Shown: positions 40,601-55,600 of the stretch, piece after piece
How the letters are laid out: the number at the start of each line of letters is the position of its first letter
Position numbering within the stretch: the first letter of the stretch is position 1
Assembly (NCBI GenBank): GCA_020086605.1
Contig: JACBWW010000040.1
Span: 49,130-113,129, forward strand
Source: Lanius collurio
Taxonomy: Eukaryota > Chordata > Aves > Passeriformes > Laniidae
Reading direction: 5' to 3'
Length of the DNA stretch: 64,000 bases
The notes under the pieces: model-generated
What the model saw: only the letters and a program-made list of their open reading frames with translations
Told to the model about the DNA's origin: nothing
The model's database searches: none
Translations under genes and position numbers: made by a program

Positions 40601-43600
40601 TGCAAAGTAAAAATGTAGCTTCTGTTCTGAATATATCGATGGATTTCTTTTCTAAGTATTCTCTCTTTGTTGGTAAAACCCATGTAAGCCTCTACATAAT
40701 CTTAACATGAAGGAGCAGTTGAATGAGTATGTACAGTTTGACAGTTTTGGTGATGTTTCTTATAGTCATTCCCTCACATGAATAAATCGTTAATGCTTTT
40801 TCCTTTCCCTCCAGGTCTCTGTGTCACAGTGGTTGCTTTTGCTGTAGTCAGGATTTAGCTCCATGCTACAATCCACAGACCTTCCACAAACTTTTCTATT
40901 TTAAACCTTTTCCCTGCAGAGCTCGCAGCTCTACTTTGATCTGTATAAATCTTCAGAAGCTCCTACAGCAATTCTGTAGAAAATTATAACACATGGAATA
41001 GTGGGTTTGTATTTATTTTTTTATTCCTGATTTTTAAAAGTCAGGAATATGTGGCAGAAGGGGGAGAACATGTACGTATTCATTTCATATCTTCCTCATA
41101 GGTCAGAATAACATGTCAGCTGTCAAACTAATTCCTGATTTCAGCCTTACTTTGTTTAGTTCAAGTTTATTTTCAGATCATCTGAAATGTATGTCAGTTA
41201 TGGGAAAGGACTGAGGTGTTGCTAATCTCATTCCCTTTGCTAGGTCCCAGATAAGCTTTCTTCAGCAAGCAAGGTTCCTCTTGCTTTCAGGAAAATGGGT
41301 AGCTGACCTATCTGACCACATATTAAGCCTATTTCATTCAAAAAGCAGCAGTGTTCAGTTTTAAGCGATGCTAGTTGGCTCTCTCCATCTATGCTAGTCA
41401 GTGTAGAATAATGTTCACTCACTCTGCAGCTTGGCTTCTTGATAGCCTTGGATTATCAGAGCTGCACAGAGACTACAGTGAAGTCAAATGCTCTAGTCAC
41501 AACACTTCTATGACCCACTTAGAAATGTCCTCAATTTCACCTAATTTCAGATTATGTTTGGTATCTCAGTTCTAGTGAGAATTTTGTGAATAACTGATGG
41601 TAAGGTTTGTTTGCCCTCCTTCTTTGCTCCTGTTGTTATGCACTCTATTCACAGGAATAATTATATTGATATTAAGAAAACTTCCTGTATAAATTGGTTG
41701 TTCATCACCATATTGAAGACACAGACCTAGAGTGTCTTAAAGGAATATCTTCTGCTGAAAGCTGGTATAATATTTTACCCTACAAAGTGGGATGCCATTC
41801 TATGTGGTAATGAACTCTGTGTGTCCAAGAAATGTGTATTATTAATTGTTGGTATCTATGTATAAGAATATAATTTTTTGTGAATATATTCAGAGGTTAC
41901 ACTGCACTTATTCTGGATGTTACTTATTCATTAATGGAACTGATTGTAATGCTGAGAGTAAAATAGCTGCACCAAGAAGTGGCTGGGGATTGAGGATATT
42001 TTGATGTGTTTACAGTCTTGTGAAACTATTGTGGAATAAGGAATAAAAGCCTTCAGATGCTTTTTGCTTTTCAGTCAGTGCTCCTTATTAAGTACAGTTC
42101 TGTCACTGTAATCAAAGAAAAATTAAGTAAACTTACAAAAGTTTATGGATTTAAGACAATTAAGAATTGTCTATTTTAATCTTATAACCTTGCATACTGG
42201 ATGGGTTTTAGTGTTGTGTGCTGTCTGGGTTTACTTCTGTTTCTTCTTTTTATATTGTCTGTTCTAGATAACAGTCCTGGAGGAGACATGGACAGTATTT
42301 CGGCGGTACAGTCGTTTTCGAGAATTGCATAAAACTTTCAAACTGAAGTACCCAGAGGTAAGTTTTGGTAAAATTTCTTTTACAGTAAAGGATAGAGAAT
42401 TGAAAAAAAAGTGGTTTGAAATATGCTTACTCAAAAAGGGAGGTGATTTCAGAGAGCCAGCACAACTTTGCCAACACAGTTCTTTCCTGACCTTCTAGTG
42501 ACCGACCTTCTGTGGTGGAGTGCCTGTATTGGTGCACACGGGAAGAGCTATGGGTGTCATCTCTTTTGATCTGTAAGGCCTTGGACATGGTGTCTTGGCT
42601 TGAAACAGTTTAAAGAGATGGGCACTCTGAAATGTGCCCCCCTTCATTCCAACCGATCCCTTCCCACCAATAAGGAACAAGATAGGAGTAGATATAAGTG
42701 AAAAAATAACACATTACTAACAAACAGAATGCCAACAGGCAAGAAAAAAGGGTAAATGATTTCTAGATACCAAGCTGAAAAACTCACAAACCCACTGGAA
42801 CAAAGAGAGACCTGAAATGCCAGAAATACCCTTTCTGAGATGGCACATGGTAGGGACAGCCTCGGGCTTGTAGGACAAAGGAGCAACTGTGCTGTTGCAT
42901 CTCTCCTGGCAGGGCAGGAGCTTTCCAAAGCAGTTGTAGTGGAAGATGACTTGCCTACTCACGTGGGGTCTGCCCTCTGCTTCATCTTGCTGTTCGCAGG
43001 CTCTGCTGCTGTTGCTGCGCTCTGCACTGTGGCTGTGGGGTGGGGGGAAAAGGACCAGTCTGTGGGTACTGGCATGGGGTGCCCAGGAACTCTCTGACTT
43101 TTTTTGCTGCCAGCAGAGTTTGCAAATTCACTTTGAGACGGTTTCTAATTGCAAAATGTAGTCTTTATGGATGGCTACAGTTGTGAAACCAAAGCTGGCA
43201 GAGAGAGATTCTGTTCCCATAGTCTTCTCTCTTGGAGCAGGCAGCTGGTCGATTTGGACCAGCTTGCTCTAGTGAGGCTGCCCACAGCAACTGGCAGACA
43301 CCCGCAGAACTCTCCCCAAGGCAGCTCAAACCTGCTAACTGCTCTCTCTCTGAGATCGGGAAAAAAACCAAGAACTAAAAGAGATCCCAAAAAGGGAAGA
43401 AAAACCTTTGCCCAAGCAAAGACCAAGTAGCCTGCAAAACAAACACCATGCAGCAAAGGACCAGAAGCTGCCTGGGAGGGCCGATTTTAAAAACACCCAC
43501 AATAGCATCCCGCCCCCACACAACTTCCCTGGCTGCAGAGTCTTAAGGTGACTAACAGTTCTTGGATGCAGATAGATATGGAATACAATAATGTTATGGA

Positions 43601-46600
43601 TCACCCCAGGACACATGGTCCCCACAACATCCTTCTCTCTGAATTGGAAAGAGATGGATTTCGTTTGATGAATGAGGAATTACTTGGATGGTCACATCGA
43701 GCAAGTGGTGGTCAATGGCTTAAGGTCCACAGAAGCATCAGTGACAAGTGGTATCCCTCAGGATTCTGTACTAGGACCAGTGCTGTTAAATATCTCCATT
43801 AGATGACACAGCAGGAACAAGCACGCCCTCAGCAAGTTTGCACATAACTCCAAGCTGAGTGTGGCTCACAGGCATGAGGGATGGGATGATGTCCAGAGGG
43901 ACCTGGATGAATTGGAGAAATAAGGCCATGGGAATCTCGTGAGGTTCAGCAAGGCCAAGTGCACCTTGATGTGGGCAGTTCCTGGTGTGAGTAGAGGATG
44001 GGGAATGAAGGGATTCAGAGCAGGCCTGCCAAGAAGGACTTGCGGGTGCTGTGGATGAGAGGCTGGGCATGACCTAGCAATATGCACTGGCAGCCCAGAA
44101 AGCCCATTGTGTCCTGGGCTGCATCAAAAAAGTGGCTAAATTTGCTAAATACCAAGCATGCTAAAGATTAGGAGAAGCAAGATAAGCATTTGATCATGTC
44201 AGCTACTGCTTTTAGGTAGGTCCAGACATGTAAGTACCTGTTCTGGAAACCCTTGCAGCACTGATGATGTCTTGTCTGTTTTACATAATTTGGGCTGTTG
44301 TGTTGTGTCCATTCCTGCTTCGAGACTTGCAGCATCACAAGGGAGTGGCAGGTTTGTGGGCAGAAGAGACCTACATAATGTGCTGTGGGTGTCTTCTGCT
44401 CATCAGCATTTCTACAAACTACTGTGTCCTTGTTCATCAGAGGGGAAGAGCCCGTTGTGACAGATGGAACACAAAGCACTGTGTGCTGCAGTAAAGATTT
44501 GGCATTTGTTTTCTTTGAAGGGATTTCATTAAGTGTTGCATATGTGAATGACTGATAGCTTTCCATATTTTTATCTTTATTTAAAATAGCTTTAATTTAT
44601 GGTAATTTTGGAGTGGTTTTGCAATGTGAGTAGCAGTTCAGTTTGTCTGATAAATTGAAACTCATCTGTTTGCTTCTGCTCCTCTGTCATTGAACTAATT
44701 TAGGATTCACCATGGTGCTAAAATGCATTTTAATACCAAGCTTGGCAGAGTTGTGTCTTTAGTCACTATTTATTATTCCAAAGAAACTTGATCCTTAAAA
44801 GGATCTTATCAGAATCCATCAGGATTGAGTTTTATTTTGCACAGTTCACCTTCCCACTCTAAATTAATATTTATAATGAACAGTGAAAATACTGTGGACA
44901 TGTTTAATATATGAGTGTCCTGCTTTTAGAAGTGAACTTTACAGCTCATTAGTTGCTCAGCTCTGAGTTACTATATCAGTATTTTAATAATTTGCTGATC
45001 TTGCATTTCATGTTCCTGCCACTGAATTCCCGAAGGGATGTCTTGGCAAACTGATTTATTAGGAAGGATTTTTTTTAAAAAAAAAAGTACCTCTTTCAAA
45101 AGCACAAACTTACCTAATATCTTCTCGTCTTACAAGATGCCATATATATTATATATCTGCATGTTTCTCCTAATGCAATTAAGTGGCTGCTGACAACTGT
45201 GTATGTAACGAAGATGTGTCACATGCAAATTAATGTGGTTTTTCACCTTTCCCCTGTTTTCCTGGGTTACTAAAACTTGTGTAGGTGGAGCAGCATGACT
45301 CTTACACAGACTCAGTGAAGCAGTGCTTGTTGGGGAAAAACATTGTTCTAGAAAGCATCTGATAGATGAGAATTATGAAATTACTGACATGTAATCTAAC
45401 CCCAAATTCTTGCAATTGTAAAACACATCCCTGTTTTCTCTCCCCCACCTTAAATAATTATGTTGATTCAATACCATATTGGCTTTTCTATGAGTGTGTC
45501 TTTGAGACTTCCATGTCTGTGTGGTATATACACTGGTCTTGTTTATGAAGCATGTAGCTTCAAGTGCTTGATCAAGAAATTTTATTACTCTTGGAAACAA
45601 ATATCTATTCTTACCCACCATCCTGACTCTCAAGAGCAGCACTAAATATGGTATTGCTCATGAACCTGATAGCAACAGTGGTCTTTCTGTACCCAGAGTT
45701 GCTTTTCTGCCCTGCACATTCAAAATCCTTTGCCAAGCAAGATCCTGAAAATATATCTGTTAAGTTTATTACATTTAATTAGTTACCTGTCATTTTAAAT
45801 TTTACCTAGTGACAACAGTAATAGTGGAAGGAAAATTTGCTTACAGCTAGTTTTTAAGTCGGTGATAAAGCAGCTAGTTCTAAAGTGTCTATGTGACTGG
45901 AAAAGTGAAAATGAATGTATAACCTGTGTGACTATCAGTCACTCATTCTGTTGGAGGGGCGACTGAGTAATTCCTTTTAAGCTTCCCATTTGTGTGCCTG
46001 CACTGCCTTTTCTCTGGTTTTATCATTTTAAATGATGCAGAAGGCTGTCTAACTTCTCCTTGTAATCAGTCCAGTTTGTTGTGAGAGTTAGCACTTTATC
46101 TTATAACAAATCACACTTGAAGGCATACTGCATGTTTGTTTGCAGGTGTATTTCTCTGTGACAGCTGTTATTTAAGACCCTGAGATCTGCCATTAGTTCT
46201 GAGTAATCAGAAAGGCATCTATCTAGTCAGCAGTACAAATTATTACTGCTTGTTGATGAGTTTTCATTATTAACATTTCTCAAAGGCAAGGGTGACTGAA
46301 ATTTATGGCATCATGAGCCACATGAGATGGGGGTGTGTCACAAATGCTGCCAGATGTCACAGACTAGTTTATGTGCAACAAGCAAATCTTCTTAGGGAGA
46401 ACTGTAAAAACTGCTGTTCTGAATCCCCTTCTCTGAGCCTGTTTCTGTTGCTTAAATCAAATGGTATTGTGACTTCTCAGCATGGAGTCCAAGTGGCCCA
46501 GTAGGAACGTGGCATCCACAGGAATGTGGTGCAGAACTGGGTTGTATGCAGCCAGGGTGAAGGTAGGGCTTTGATGCATGTTATTGAGGGATGGCCTTGA

Positions 46601-49600
46601 CCTTGCTGGAAATCCCAGCAGGTAGATAATGAATCAAATCCCAAATCATTTTGAAAGAAGAATAAACTCTACAGAGATCTCCAGAAAATCACTTTTTAAC
46701 CTTTTTGACAATGGGGTTTGAGTCATACCTTGATAAAGATTGATTAATGTGTTGAACTTTTAAGACAACCTTGCAAACCCAGCAGTTGTTACTATTTCTT
46801 TAAAGAAGTAACCAAGACCTGAGACTACATGAAGGAAGATTAATGTTTAGTTGGCAAAATCATGACCTAAGAGCACGGAGAGTAGGTATTAAACTTGTCC
46901 ATCTAATCTCTAGGTCAGCACATACCCTTGTCTTAGATGATGGTCTGCCATGCCATGCTGGTGGTTTTCTCCCAAGGACTTCTCTCTTGGGGCAAGGGAT
47001 AGATGGACAAGTGAGCAAAATCAAGGTTGCAAAGACATGGTATGTTAGGAATTTTTCAGGCTTATTTTCCAAACACATCAACAACTCAAATTTAATTATT
47101 TTTATTTGGTTCTGACTGGTTTTCCTCTAAGGCAGTTATATCCTTTGGTTGATGTATGCTACTTCTGCACTATCTTATTCTACCTTTTTACAGCCTGCGT
47201 ATGAAATTTAAAATACTTTCTTTGTCATTTCGGGCAATTTTTGTCTGTCTCTCCTTGACTGATAATCCTAAGATTGGTTATTGGTTTTTATTTGGAAAGA
47301 TGCCCTGGCTATATTATCTTCTGATTTTTATAGAAGATATTAAAATCCCCAAACTGCATAATTTTATAGAAATATACAAGGTTTTACATCCTATTGCTTA
47401 TTTTTATGGGTATTCTGTATTTAAATATTATTGTACTGCTTATAATAGACCAATCAATGAAGTAATTTGTCAGATATTATATAGACTCTTGCTTATGGCT
47501 CTGTTTTGGTATGCTATTATTTTGAGTAGTCTAGAATTGCTTTAAGGAAAAGAAAAATACTCCTGTAATGCAAGGTAACCTCTTTGGCTGCAGTTAATTT
47601 GATTTTTCTCAGTAGCAGGAGGCAAACTAAATGGAGTTAAAATTACCTTGATAAACCATGGCCTTCACATCTCATGATAGGTCTAAAACTGCAGATTAAG
47701 TCTAGGTCAACTTGCTGGTTTTAAAGGAGAAACATGGATATGAGAGCTCTCAAACCTTTTTGATAATTACAAATAATTGTTTGATGGGCAGGTAGACATG
47801 ATTCAAAGTGAGATTCAGTGTCTAATCCTATTTGGTCATTTTGCATCATCATAGGGAGGTTTCAGGGTGGCTCAGAGGAGAATTTCTCTTTTTGTGTTCT
47901 TGTCCCTCTTAAGTGGGATTGATAGAATTGAAATGTTCTTTGGAGAAACAATTATGCCTGTCTGAGGAAGGTAACTGGCAAAAGATCTTGAAAGTTCAAA
48001 GATAATTACCCAGAACTAAGGACAGCAGAGCTGTGAGAGCTTGTGTGTCCTGAGAAGATGCTCATTTATTGGTGAATACCAGTTTATTGGGGATTAGTCA
48101 CAGCATCCTGACTTGCAACAGAACTGCATATATTTATGGGAGGAGATTTAAGTGCTTGTGCTTCTTGGTACTGAGATATATATAGAGATACATTTGTAGA
48201 TGTAGATATAGATATGCATGATGTTCCAGGGAGATAAGTAGGAAAAAAGCAAGGAATTGTAACCAGTCTAAGTAAAGTGGAGAAGGTGCCAGATTTCCTG
48301 CTTGGCAGGTCTGCAGTGCATCATGGCCTTAATGGGATGTGTGCTGAAGGGGATAAAGGGGATAAAGGAGATAAAGCAGACCTGGCATTAGGGACCAAGC
48401 AAAAAGCAATGTGCAAACCAGGCATTGCCCCTACCAGCCAGAAATGAAAAAGTTAAACCAGTCTCATGGTTAGGTAAACCGTTGGCATGGAGCAAAAAGG
48501 ATGGATAGCAGAAAGAAAAGAATGTTCTCATGTATGTGGGGCAAAGCAGCTTCTTTGAAGAGAAAAGGCTGTGCTGTAAAGGGACTAGAAACCAAATTGT
48601 GGCATAAATTTTGTACAGGAAATACCAGGGGCAAAACCCACTAAAAAAAAAAACCCTAAAACCAAAACTCTAGTACATTGCTGCAATCTTTTGTATTTGT
48701 CAGAAGGGAAATATTTAATATTTATTTAAGATTTTTCAGAGTAGACTTAACCTAGGAAGGAGGGAGATGCTCATTCCCTTGTGTGTGTTTGAGTGAAATC
48801 CAGGCCCTGGTGCCTCTAGTAGTGAGGAGAAACAACAGCAGGAAGCTGTGTAAGCACGTACCCCTGGAAGCTGAGACACAGCAGGGATGAACTTAAAGCA
48901 GCTTCTTGGCTCTTGGAAACACTACAAAGACCTTGGGAGCAGTTTGCTCCCTTCAAGGACAGTGAAGGATTGACTGTTGGACTGGTGCCAGGGACCTCTC
49001 TGCAGAGACCCTTTGTGTAGGGGAAGGTTGCTTTCATCCTTTTTCCTGTTCCTATATCCTGGTCATTTGAGTTTTCTTCAGTTTAGGATGTTAATTACCC
49101 TTGTTTGTTATAATAAATAATGACTTTTGTTGCTGCTGTTCAGCCTTCTCAAGGGAGTTCACGCCATTAGAAGGCTGACAGGAGTCCACCTCTGAGTTTT
49201 GGCTAATCCTTGGATATGCTGCCTCTTCAGAATATCAAATCCCTCTCCCCTTCTGGCAGATAGTAGGGAGGATTGCAAATGGCCCAGTAGAGTAAGGTAA
49301 AGGATTAGGTAGGTCATGCAGGAATGGAGGGAAGCATAGCATTAAAAGAGAGACAAATTGGGAAGCTGGAAAGTGGGGGAAGAACATGTTGGAAGAGATG
49401 GAAAAAGTAAAGAGAAAGTATAAGAAATGGAAAAGTAGGTGACAAGCTGAATATCCAGAAATAAATTCCCTGGATATTCCCTCTCCCTGATTACTTGATA
49501 ATGGAAAATAATGTCTTTAATCCTTCTGTCCTCTCAGGGCATGACTTAGTGCAGCATACATGTTGGGAGAGCACTGAAGGGTTTACACAGTGGAGGACTG

Positions 49601-52600
49601 TGTTACTATTTTGTTTAAGAGAGAGTAAGTTTAGAGGTTTTCTTAACTTTAAATAGTTTGAGCTATATATCAGCTGAAAATATGACTTAGGTGGTTTTAT
49701 ATGTTATTTTGTTGGTTTCATTTTTAGTAGATAGTGTATCAAATTATTTCTCTTTGATCTCCGTTTGATTGTTTTCTGAATTTATAAGGCAGCCTTTAAT
49801 CTGCCCAGTAAGTGTTAACATTTTACCTTTGCCTACTGCTTTCTTATGAAATTATGTAGAAAAAGTCACTTATTTCAGACAAAATATGAATAAAAATATA
49901 GAACTTAAGCTTGTGGTGGGTTTTTTTGTTTGTTTGGGGTTTTTGTTTGGTTTTTTTTCACCTTGAGAAATCCCTAAATACTTGGTGCAAGTTCATAGTC
50001 AAAAATATGGCTTCTGTCTAGTTTCTTTAGACTCTGGGAATCTTACTGTCTTGAGAACTTGAGGCTTAAGTTAATTTGTTTAAACTTCAAAGACTAAAAG
50101 TAGGACAGTTTTTTGTTTCATTATGCTCTGCAAAATCAAGTCAGGTGCAGCCACCATTGGCTGCAAAACCAGACAGTTTTGCACATGAACCAGTGCCATG
50201 TTCTTCTCTTTGTTTTTTCTCATCTGTCACTGAGATTTTTGGTACAAAGGATCAAAAGTCAGACCTACTCTTTGACAAATGAGAAAATTCAGAGTTGTAA
50301 AAATAACATGAGAATTAACAATGACTGACTTCTTAATTTTGATAGTTAGCATTTCCTTTTTTTTCTTTTTCCCCCTTTTCCCCCCATTTAAATGTATCAA
50401 AACATAGAAGTACAAAGAAAATTTGGAACAGAGGTTAAAGGTGACTCAGCCTCTATCAATGCCCTGTTTTTCTTCTTAAAAACTCCCTGTTTTTCTTCTT
50501 TAAAAACGTCTTTTACCTTATTGTAGGCACGAAAACATAGACTGTGCCAGCCAAAAATAATGAGATGTTTCAATCCTGTACATTTTTGCTTGATGTCAGA
50601 AAATGGAACTTTTTTATGTTTAGGGAGCATAACACTTGGAACAATATCATGTTTCAGAAGTGACAAGCCTACATGGCTGTATTATGTGGTATTTTACTTT
50701 GGTCCCCTCTATATTAAAATACCATCTGCAAATATTGTATAAGACTTTTCATTAACATGTTCTATTCTGCTGTACCATAAAACCCCTGAACTGAATTAAA
50801 TCCAGCAAGTCCCCAAGCAGACATAATGTCAGTGAAAAGTCTCCAACAGATTATAGTAGAATTTAAAGGACACCCTTCAAATGGTGATGGCTATTTTTCC
50901 TAAGGGTCCTGAATTGAGAGTGCACCCCATCCCAGGCTTAGAATTTCATGGTATTGGAGCCTTCATTTTCACTCTCTTGGTTTCCAGATGGGCAGTCTCC
51001 AAATTTGAATCTCTCACTGGGGCTCAGTAGTTGAAGACTAAGAAGCATGGTTTCACTTTGAAAGGATTTGCTTCCATACAGATAGTGTTAGGTATGTGCT
51101 GTTCCCAGAATCTTAAGGTCAGATTTGTATGTAAGATGGAATAGGTGACAAAAAATAGAAGGATCACTTGCTGTTCTGCCATCTGCTCTTTCTAGCCTTA
51201 AATGCCTGCTAAAACCAGTCTCCTGACTGGAATATGGGAGAAGTAGAGGAATCCATTTAGCTGTGTAAAGTTTACTAGAATGACATGTGCTGGGTATGAA
51301 GCACCTTCCCCTTGAGGACTGGGCCTCTAAATTTGATTGTACTAACTCACAAGTACTCCATTGTGGCAGATAAGTATTGTTTCTTATGAATAATATTGCT
51401 GAGACAGACAAATAACATGCCTCTGAGTAATACAAGACCCAGAAATAAAACATGGCCTTTATTTATTGTAAAGAAATTAGGGAGTAAATTGCAAATTGCT
51501 GTTTGCTTCTCTCTACAACTGCTACTGCCTAGCAACGATTGCCAGGTAGGATAAACATCATTAACTGTAAAAAGTTTAATGTTTAAAAGACATTAGGAGT
51601 GCTGATATGCAGTGTTGAGGTCTCTCTGTACTACTTTAAAATATATCATCTGCCTTTGCCTTTTGTGTCTGAGCATAGTGCCAGTCTTGCCCATGGTACG
51701 AGTATGCACGTGCACATTCTAATGGCTATAATGAAATTTGGATTGCAGTGATGCAGTGATTAATTGTAATAGGGGGATGCTTCTGCTGTCAGAATAAAAA
51801 TTAGAAATCTTACACGCTACATACCGAAGCTTCTCAGGAAATCATTCAAGCCCTCTCTTCCTATCAGGCTGGGGAATATGCCTCTTAATTTCCCCTGACA
51901 GAAAATACATCACCTCATCAGCAGCCCTAGAAAATGACAAAACATCCCTGCCAAAAAGACTGCCTGCCAAATGCTTCCATTGCCATTGCAGGAAGGGGGA
52001 CAGGGAAGGGAAGGGTATGCTTCAGAAATTCCATGGAAGGAGAAGTTTCTGCCTTGCTACCTGTAGAGTCCCACTGTTACCCCTTGCATTGTCACAAAAT
52101 GTTTGTCTCATAGTCAAGGTGAGACCCTTGAATAATTAATTTGAACCAGAGGGTACACAAACATTTAATTCTGAAAGAACAATTTCTATTCCTGAATCTG
52201 GATAGTGTGAAATTCCCTTACAGTGTTTGAGCCAGGGCAAAAATCTTGATGCAAAATCCATACCTGCAAGATCACTTACGTATTTCAGTGCTAGAACAAA
52301 TGCTGCTCAGTCCCATACTGTACTGTGTGAATTAACCTGTAGCAGTGATTATCTCCAATGAAGTTACTGTGCAGTTTCATAAAGGTGCTGTAGCACCAGT
52401 AATAGCAAATTCTGAATTTATTGAAGTATTTGCTACTCCACTTTGGCTTAAATGAGTAAAATATTTTAAATAAACCTCAAAATTCTATTGAACCTTGCTT
52501 TGCTGCATCTCACACAATTATGCTCAGAGTCTGTATATCAAATACATCAGGACAGAGGATTTTTATAGACAGTTATTGTAACATCATTATTTCAGTGTAT

Positions 52601-55600
52601 TTGTGTTGCTGAGATTTTTTTAAATTTATTTTTTTATAAAACAAAATTATGATGAGATGAGAATGTTTTATCATCACTGAGTATATTTGTGGGGCTCTTT
52701 CACCAACATATTTTTCCCTGCATTAAGATAATAACTATGTATATATATAAAATAAGCACACTATATGGTAAATATACTAATAGTGTGATTTTACATAGAT
52801 ATAGTACAATGGACTGGCTTCCTATTACACTGAAATTTCAGTCTCATAGAGGACTGCATAATTCACCTTGCTGCGTGGATGTGTCCAGTTCTTACATTGC
52901 AAAGATAATTTTCAAGCTGCAGAGTAGGTGGGAACTGGTGCTGTCATGTCTGCATTAAGTGTTTGGGCAGCCTGAAACTCAAACCTGCAGAATTTTGAAT
53001 GTCTCTTTCTCATTTTGGTGGGCATTAGACTCTTGGCATGTAGTGGAATAGAACCCATTGAAATAACTGAATTGCTGAACTGATGATGAAATTCGTGGCT
53101 GGAGGATTTTCTGTTGTGTACATAGGTGGTCATTTGTTGTGTGATGGAAGTAGTCCACTGGGAAAGTGTGGGACACAGAAATGTTCCAGCAGGCCTGAGG
53201 TTTGTGTAACTTCTGCATCTGGCCCTGTAGAGATGCCATCTGCAGTAATTGATTAGTCCTTTATAGCATGAAACATCCTTCCAAGTGACATACGTATAAA
53301 TAGGTATATTCTGTACCCATACTGGCAGCACTAGCATATTACAAACATTGGGAACTTTATATGTGTATGTCGAGAACAGTTCAGCATGTTGACATTCTGA
53401 TTTGCTTGATGGCTTTTATTATGTACAAAGTATTCAGATCCCCACACCTTGACCAGCAATAAACTCATGATTTTCATATAGGTACATGTTATGACTTTGA
53501 ATATTGCAGAGTGAAGTTCACTGGCCAAGACCTTTGTCTTGCATATAAAATTCATTACTGTAATAATGGACTTTGGTTTCACGTTCATGTTAGTGATTTG
53601 GGAGTTAAACATTAAAACAATGTGAGTAGCTACTTCTGTTTGGAAATGTTCAGCAAAACACATTGGTTTTATAAAATACGGCTGGTTTTCTTCTAAAATA
53701 CATCCAGAAAGCTTAGGAAAACAACTTGCTTATCCCAAACTTATGTAGGATTAGTCCCCAAATTCCTGTTCAGATGGAACTTAATTTAGATAAAGGAATC
53801 ATCCCTGATTTTAACTGTAAGATCCTGCTTTGACTCCACAGAGTACATCTGAGGATGCTGTAGTGGTAAGCTCATTGTACAAATTGGTTTTTAGTAGACA
53901 CTATTTTAAAATTCTGTAATGAAAATATTTATTAGTAAATAAATAGAAAAACAATCTCCCTATGTCCAGGAGGGAATTGTGGTGGTAGTTGTTTCACCTT
54001 GCTTGTTCCTGGTAGTGACATGATGCAGTACTATCTAATAAAATACAATTTCTGCAGATAGGGGGTTTTGAAGTCCTTGGAAATACTAGCACTTATAATC
54101 GTGTATAGGTGAAGAAGTGAGTAATGCAGTGAAAATAAGTCCCCAGGACATAATTATACAATACTGTTTGGTTATGTACTGCTTGTCCTGCCAACATGAA
54201 TAAGCAGGCACACTGAGAAGAATATGGTTGGAGAAATTTGAGGAATATAATTGGGACATATGGACAAGACTGATGGAGAGCAGCCATCTCTTCCATCTCC
54301 CCATGGTGATGTGCCCCACGTCACCTTTATCATTTTAAGATGCTAAACATTCCTTTAAAGGAATTATTGAAGTTGGAGTTGCACAAGAGAGTGGGAATAA
54401 ATTATTTGTATTGCAGAATTCCTCTGTATTTTAAAGATGCTTACATTTGATGTTAATAATGGAGCTCCTCATTTAAATCAGTATATGTCTGCTCCTCGTA
54501 ACCAGACATAAATTCTCTACAGTCCTGTATGTGGTGATAGACTAGAAAATGATGCATCTTTTTTATTGGTTCAATATCATCAAACAACCTGGGAAGTTAA
54601 TGCAGGAGGCAGTTTTACATATGGATTTGATCTGCAAAACAACTCCAGCAATGCCAGTGGGAGGTTGCATATTTCTATCTCATGATGTGAGTGCTGGGAA
54701 AAAAATTAGTTTGATTTACCTTTAAGTGCAAACACAAACTATGGGGAAAGGACTTACTTTCTCCTGCATTGTTCCCATCAGTGGCTTAGCAGACCATATT
54801 GAGTGGTAGTTGTTACCACCTCTTGAGTTTTTTGCATGTTTTCCAGATATAACTGGCTGGAACTAGCATTTTATTTATTGATGTGTAAAAAGGGGAGACA
54901 GTTCCCTTTCTCCCTCCCTCCCTCCTTTCCTCCGTCCCTCCCTCCCTCCTGCACTCTCTCTCTCTCTCTTCCTCCCCCCCCCCCCCCCCGGATGGAAAAA
55001 AAAATTAGGAGATAGTTTTGAACATCTCTCTGGAAGAACTGAAAGTAGAGATCTGAAGAGTTGTTTTTAGCAGTTATGCCATTGCCTTGTTCTCATTTTT
55101 GGTGTGATAAAGCACGACTTTGCCTGCGTGTGTGAATTCTCTTCAGAAATTAAAGCTATCAGCTTCCAGTGTGGACACACACTTGAGTGAGGCTGAGCTA
55201 CAGCTGAGTTACAAGAAGTGATAGTTCAGGGCACAGCAAAAGCTTCAGGTCAGGTGATGGCTGAAGTCCAGCAATGCATCTCCCAGAGCATGACTTCAGT
55301 GAACATTCTTAGATCCAGTGATCTTACATTTCTGATAGAACATAACTAAACCCAAACAAATTACACCACCATACAGTTGGAGACCACAGATTTTAAGAGA
55401 CTAAATGCAGTCTTTTAAGATACGCTTTCCTGCAGAAATTGTTCTTACTTCCTATTTGATGCTACCACATCACATATGGAGTGCAAATTTTTGATTTTTA
55501 TGTGGGCAAACAGTAACAGTCCAATTCCTAAATTTTCTTTCAGTCACTCTCTGATGACAAAATGCACTGTTATCCTAGCAATACTACAGAGTAGACTGCA

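Noticed and set aside
43149..43802. Open frames that look gene-like
   Set aside because: They belong to the nested LTR and the decayed CR1 copy; one partly reads CR1 reverse transcriptase with frameshifts and cannot give a working protein.
47156..47545. 129-codon open frame on the + strand
   Set aside because: AT-rich composition giving mostly Leu, Ile, Tyr and Phe; no motif, no splice context and no resemblance to a known protein.
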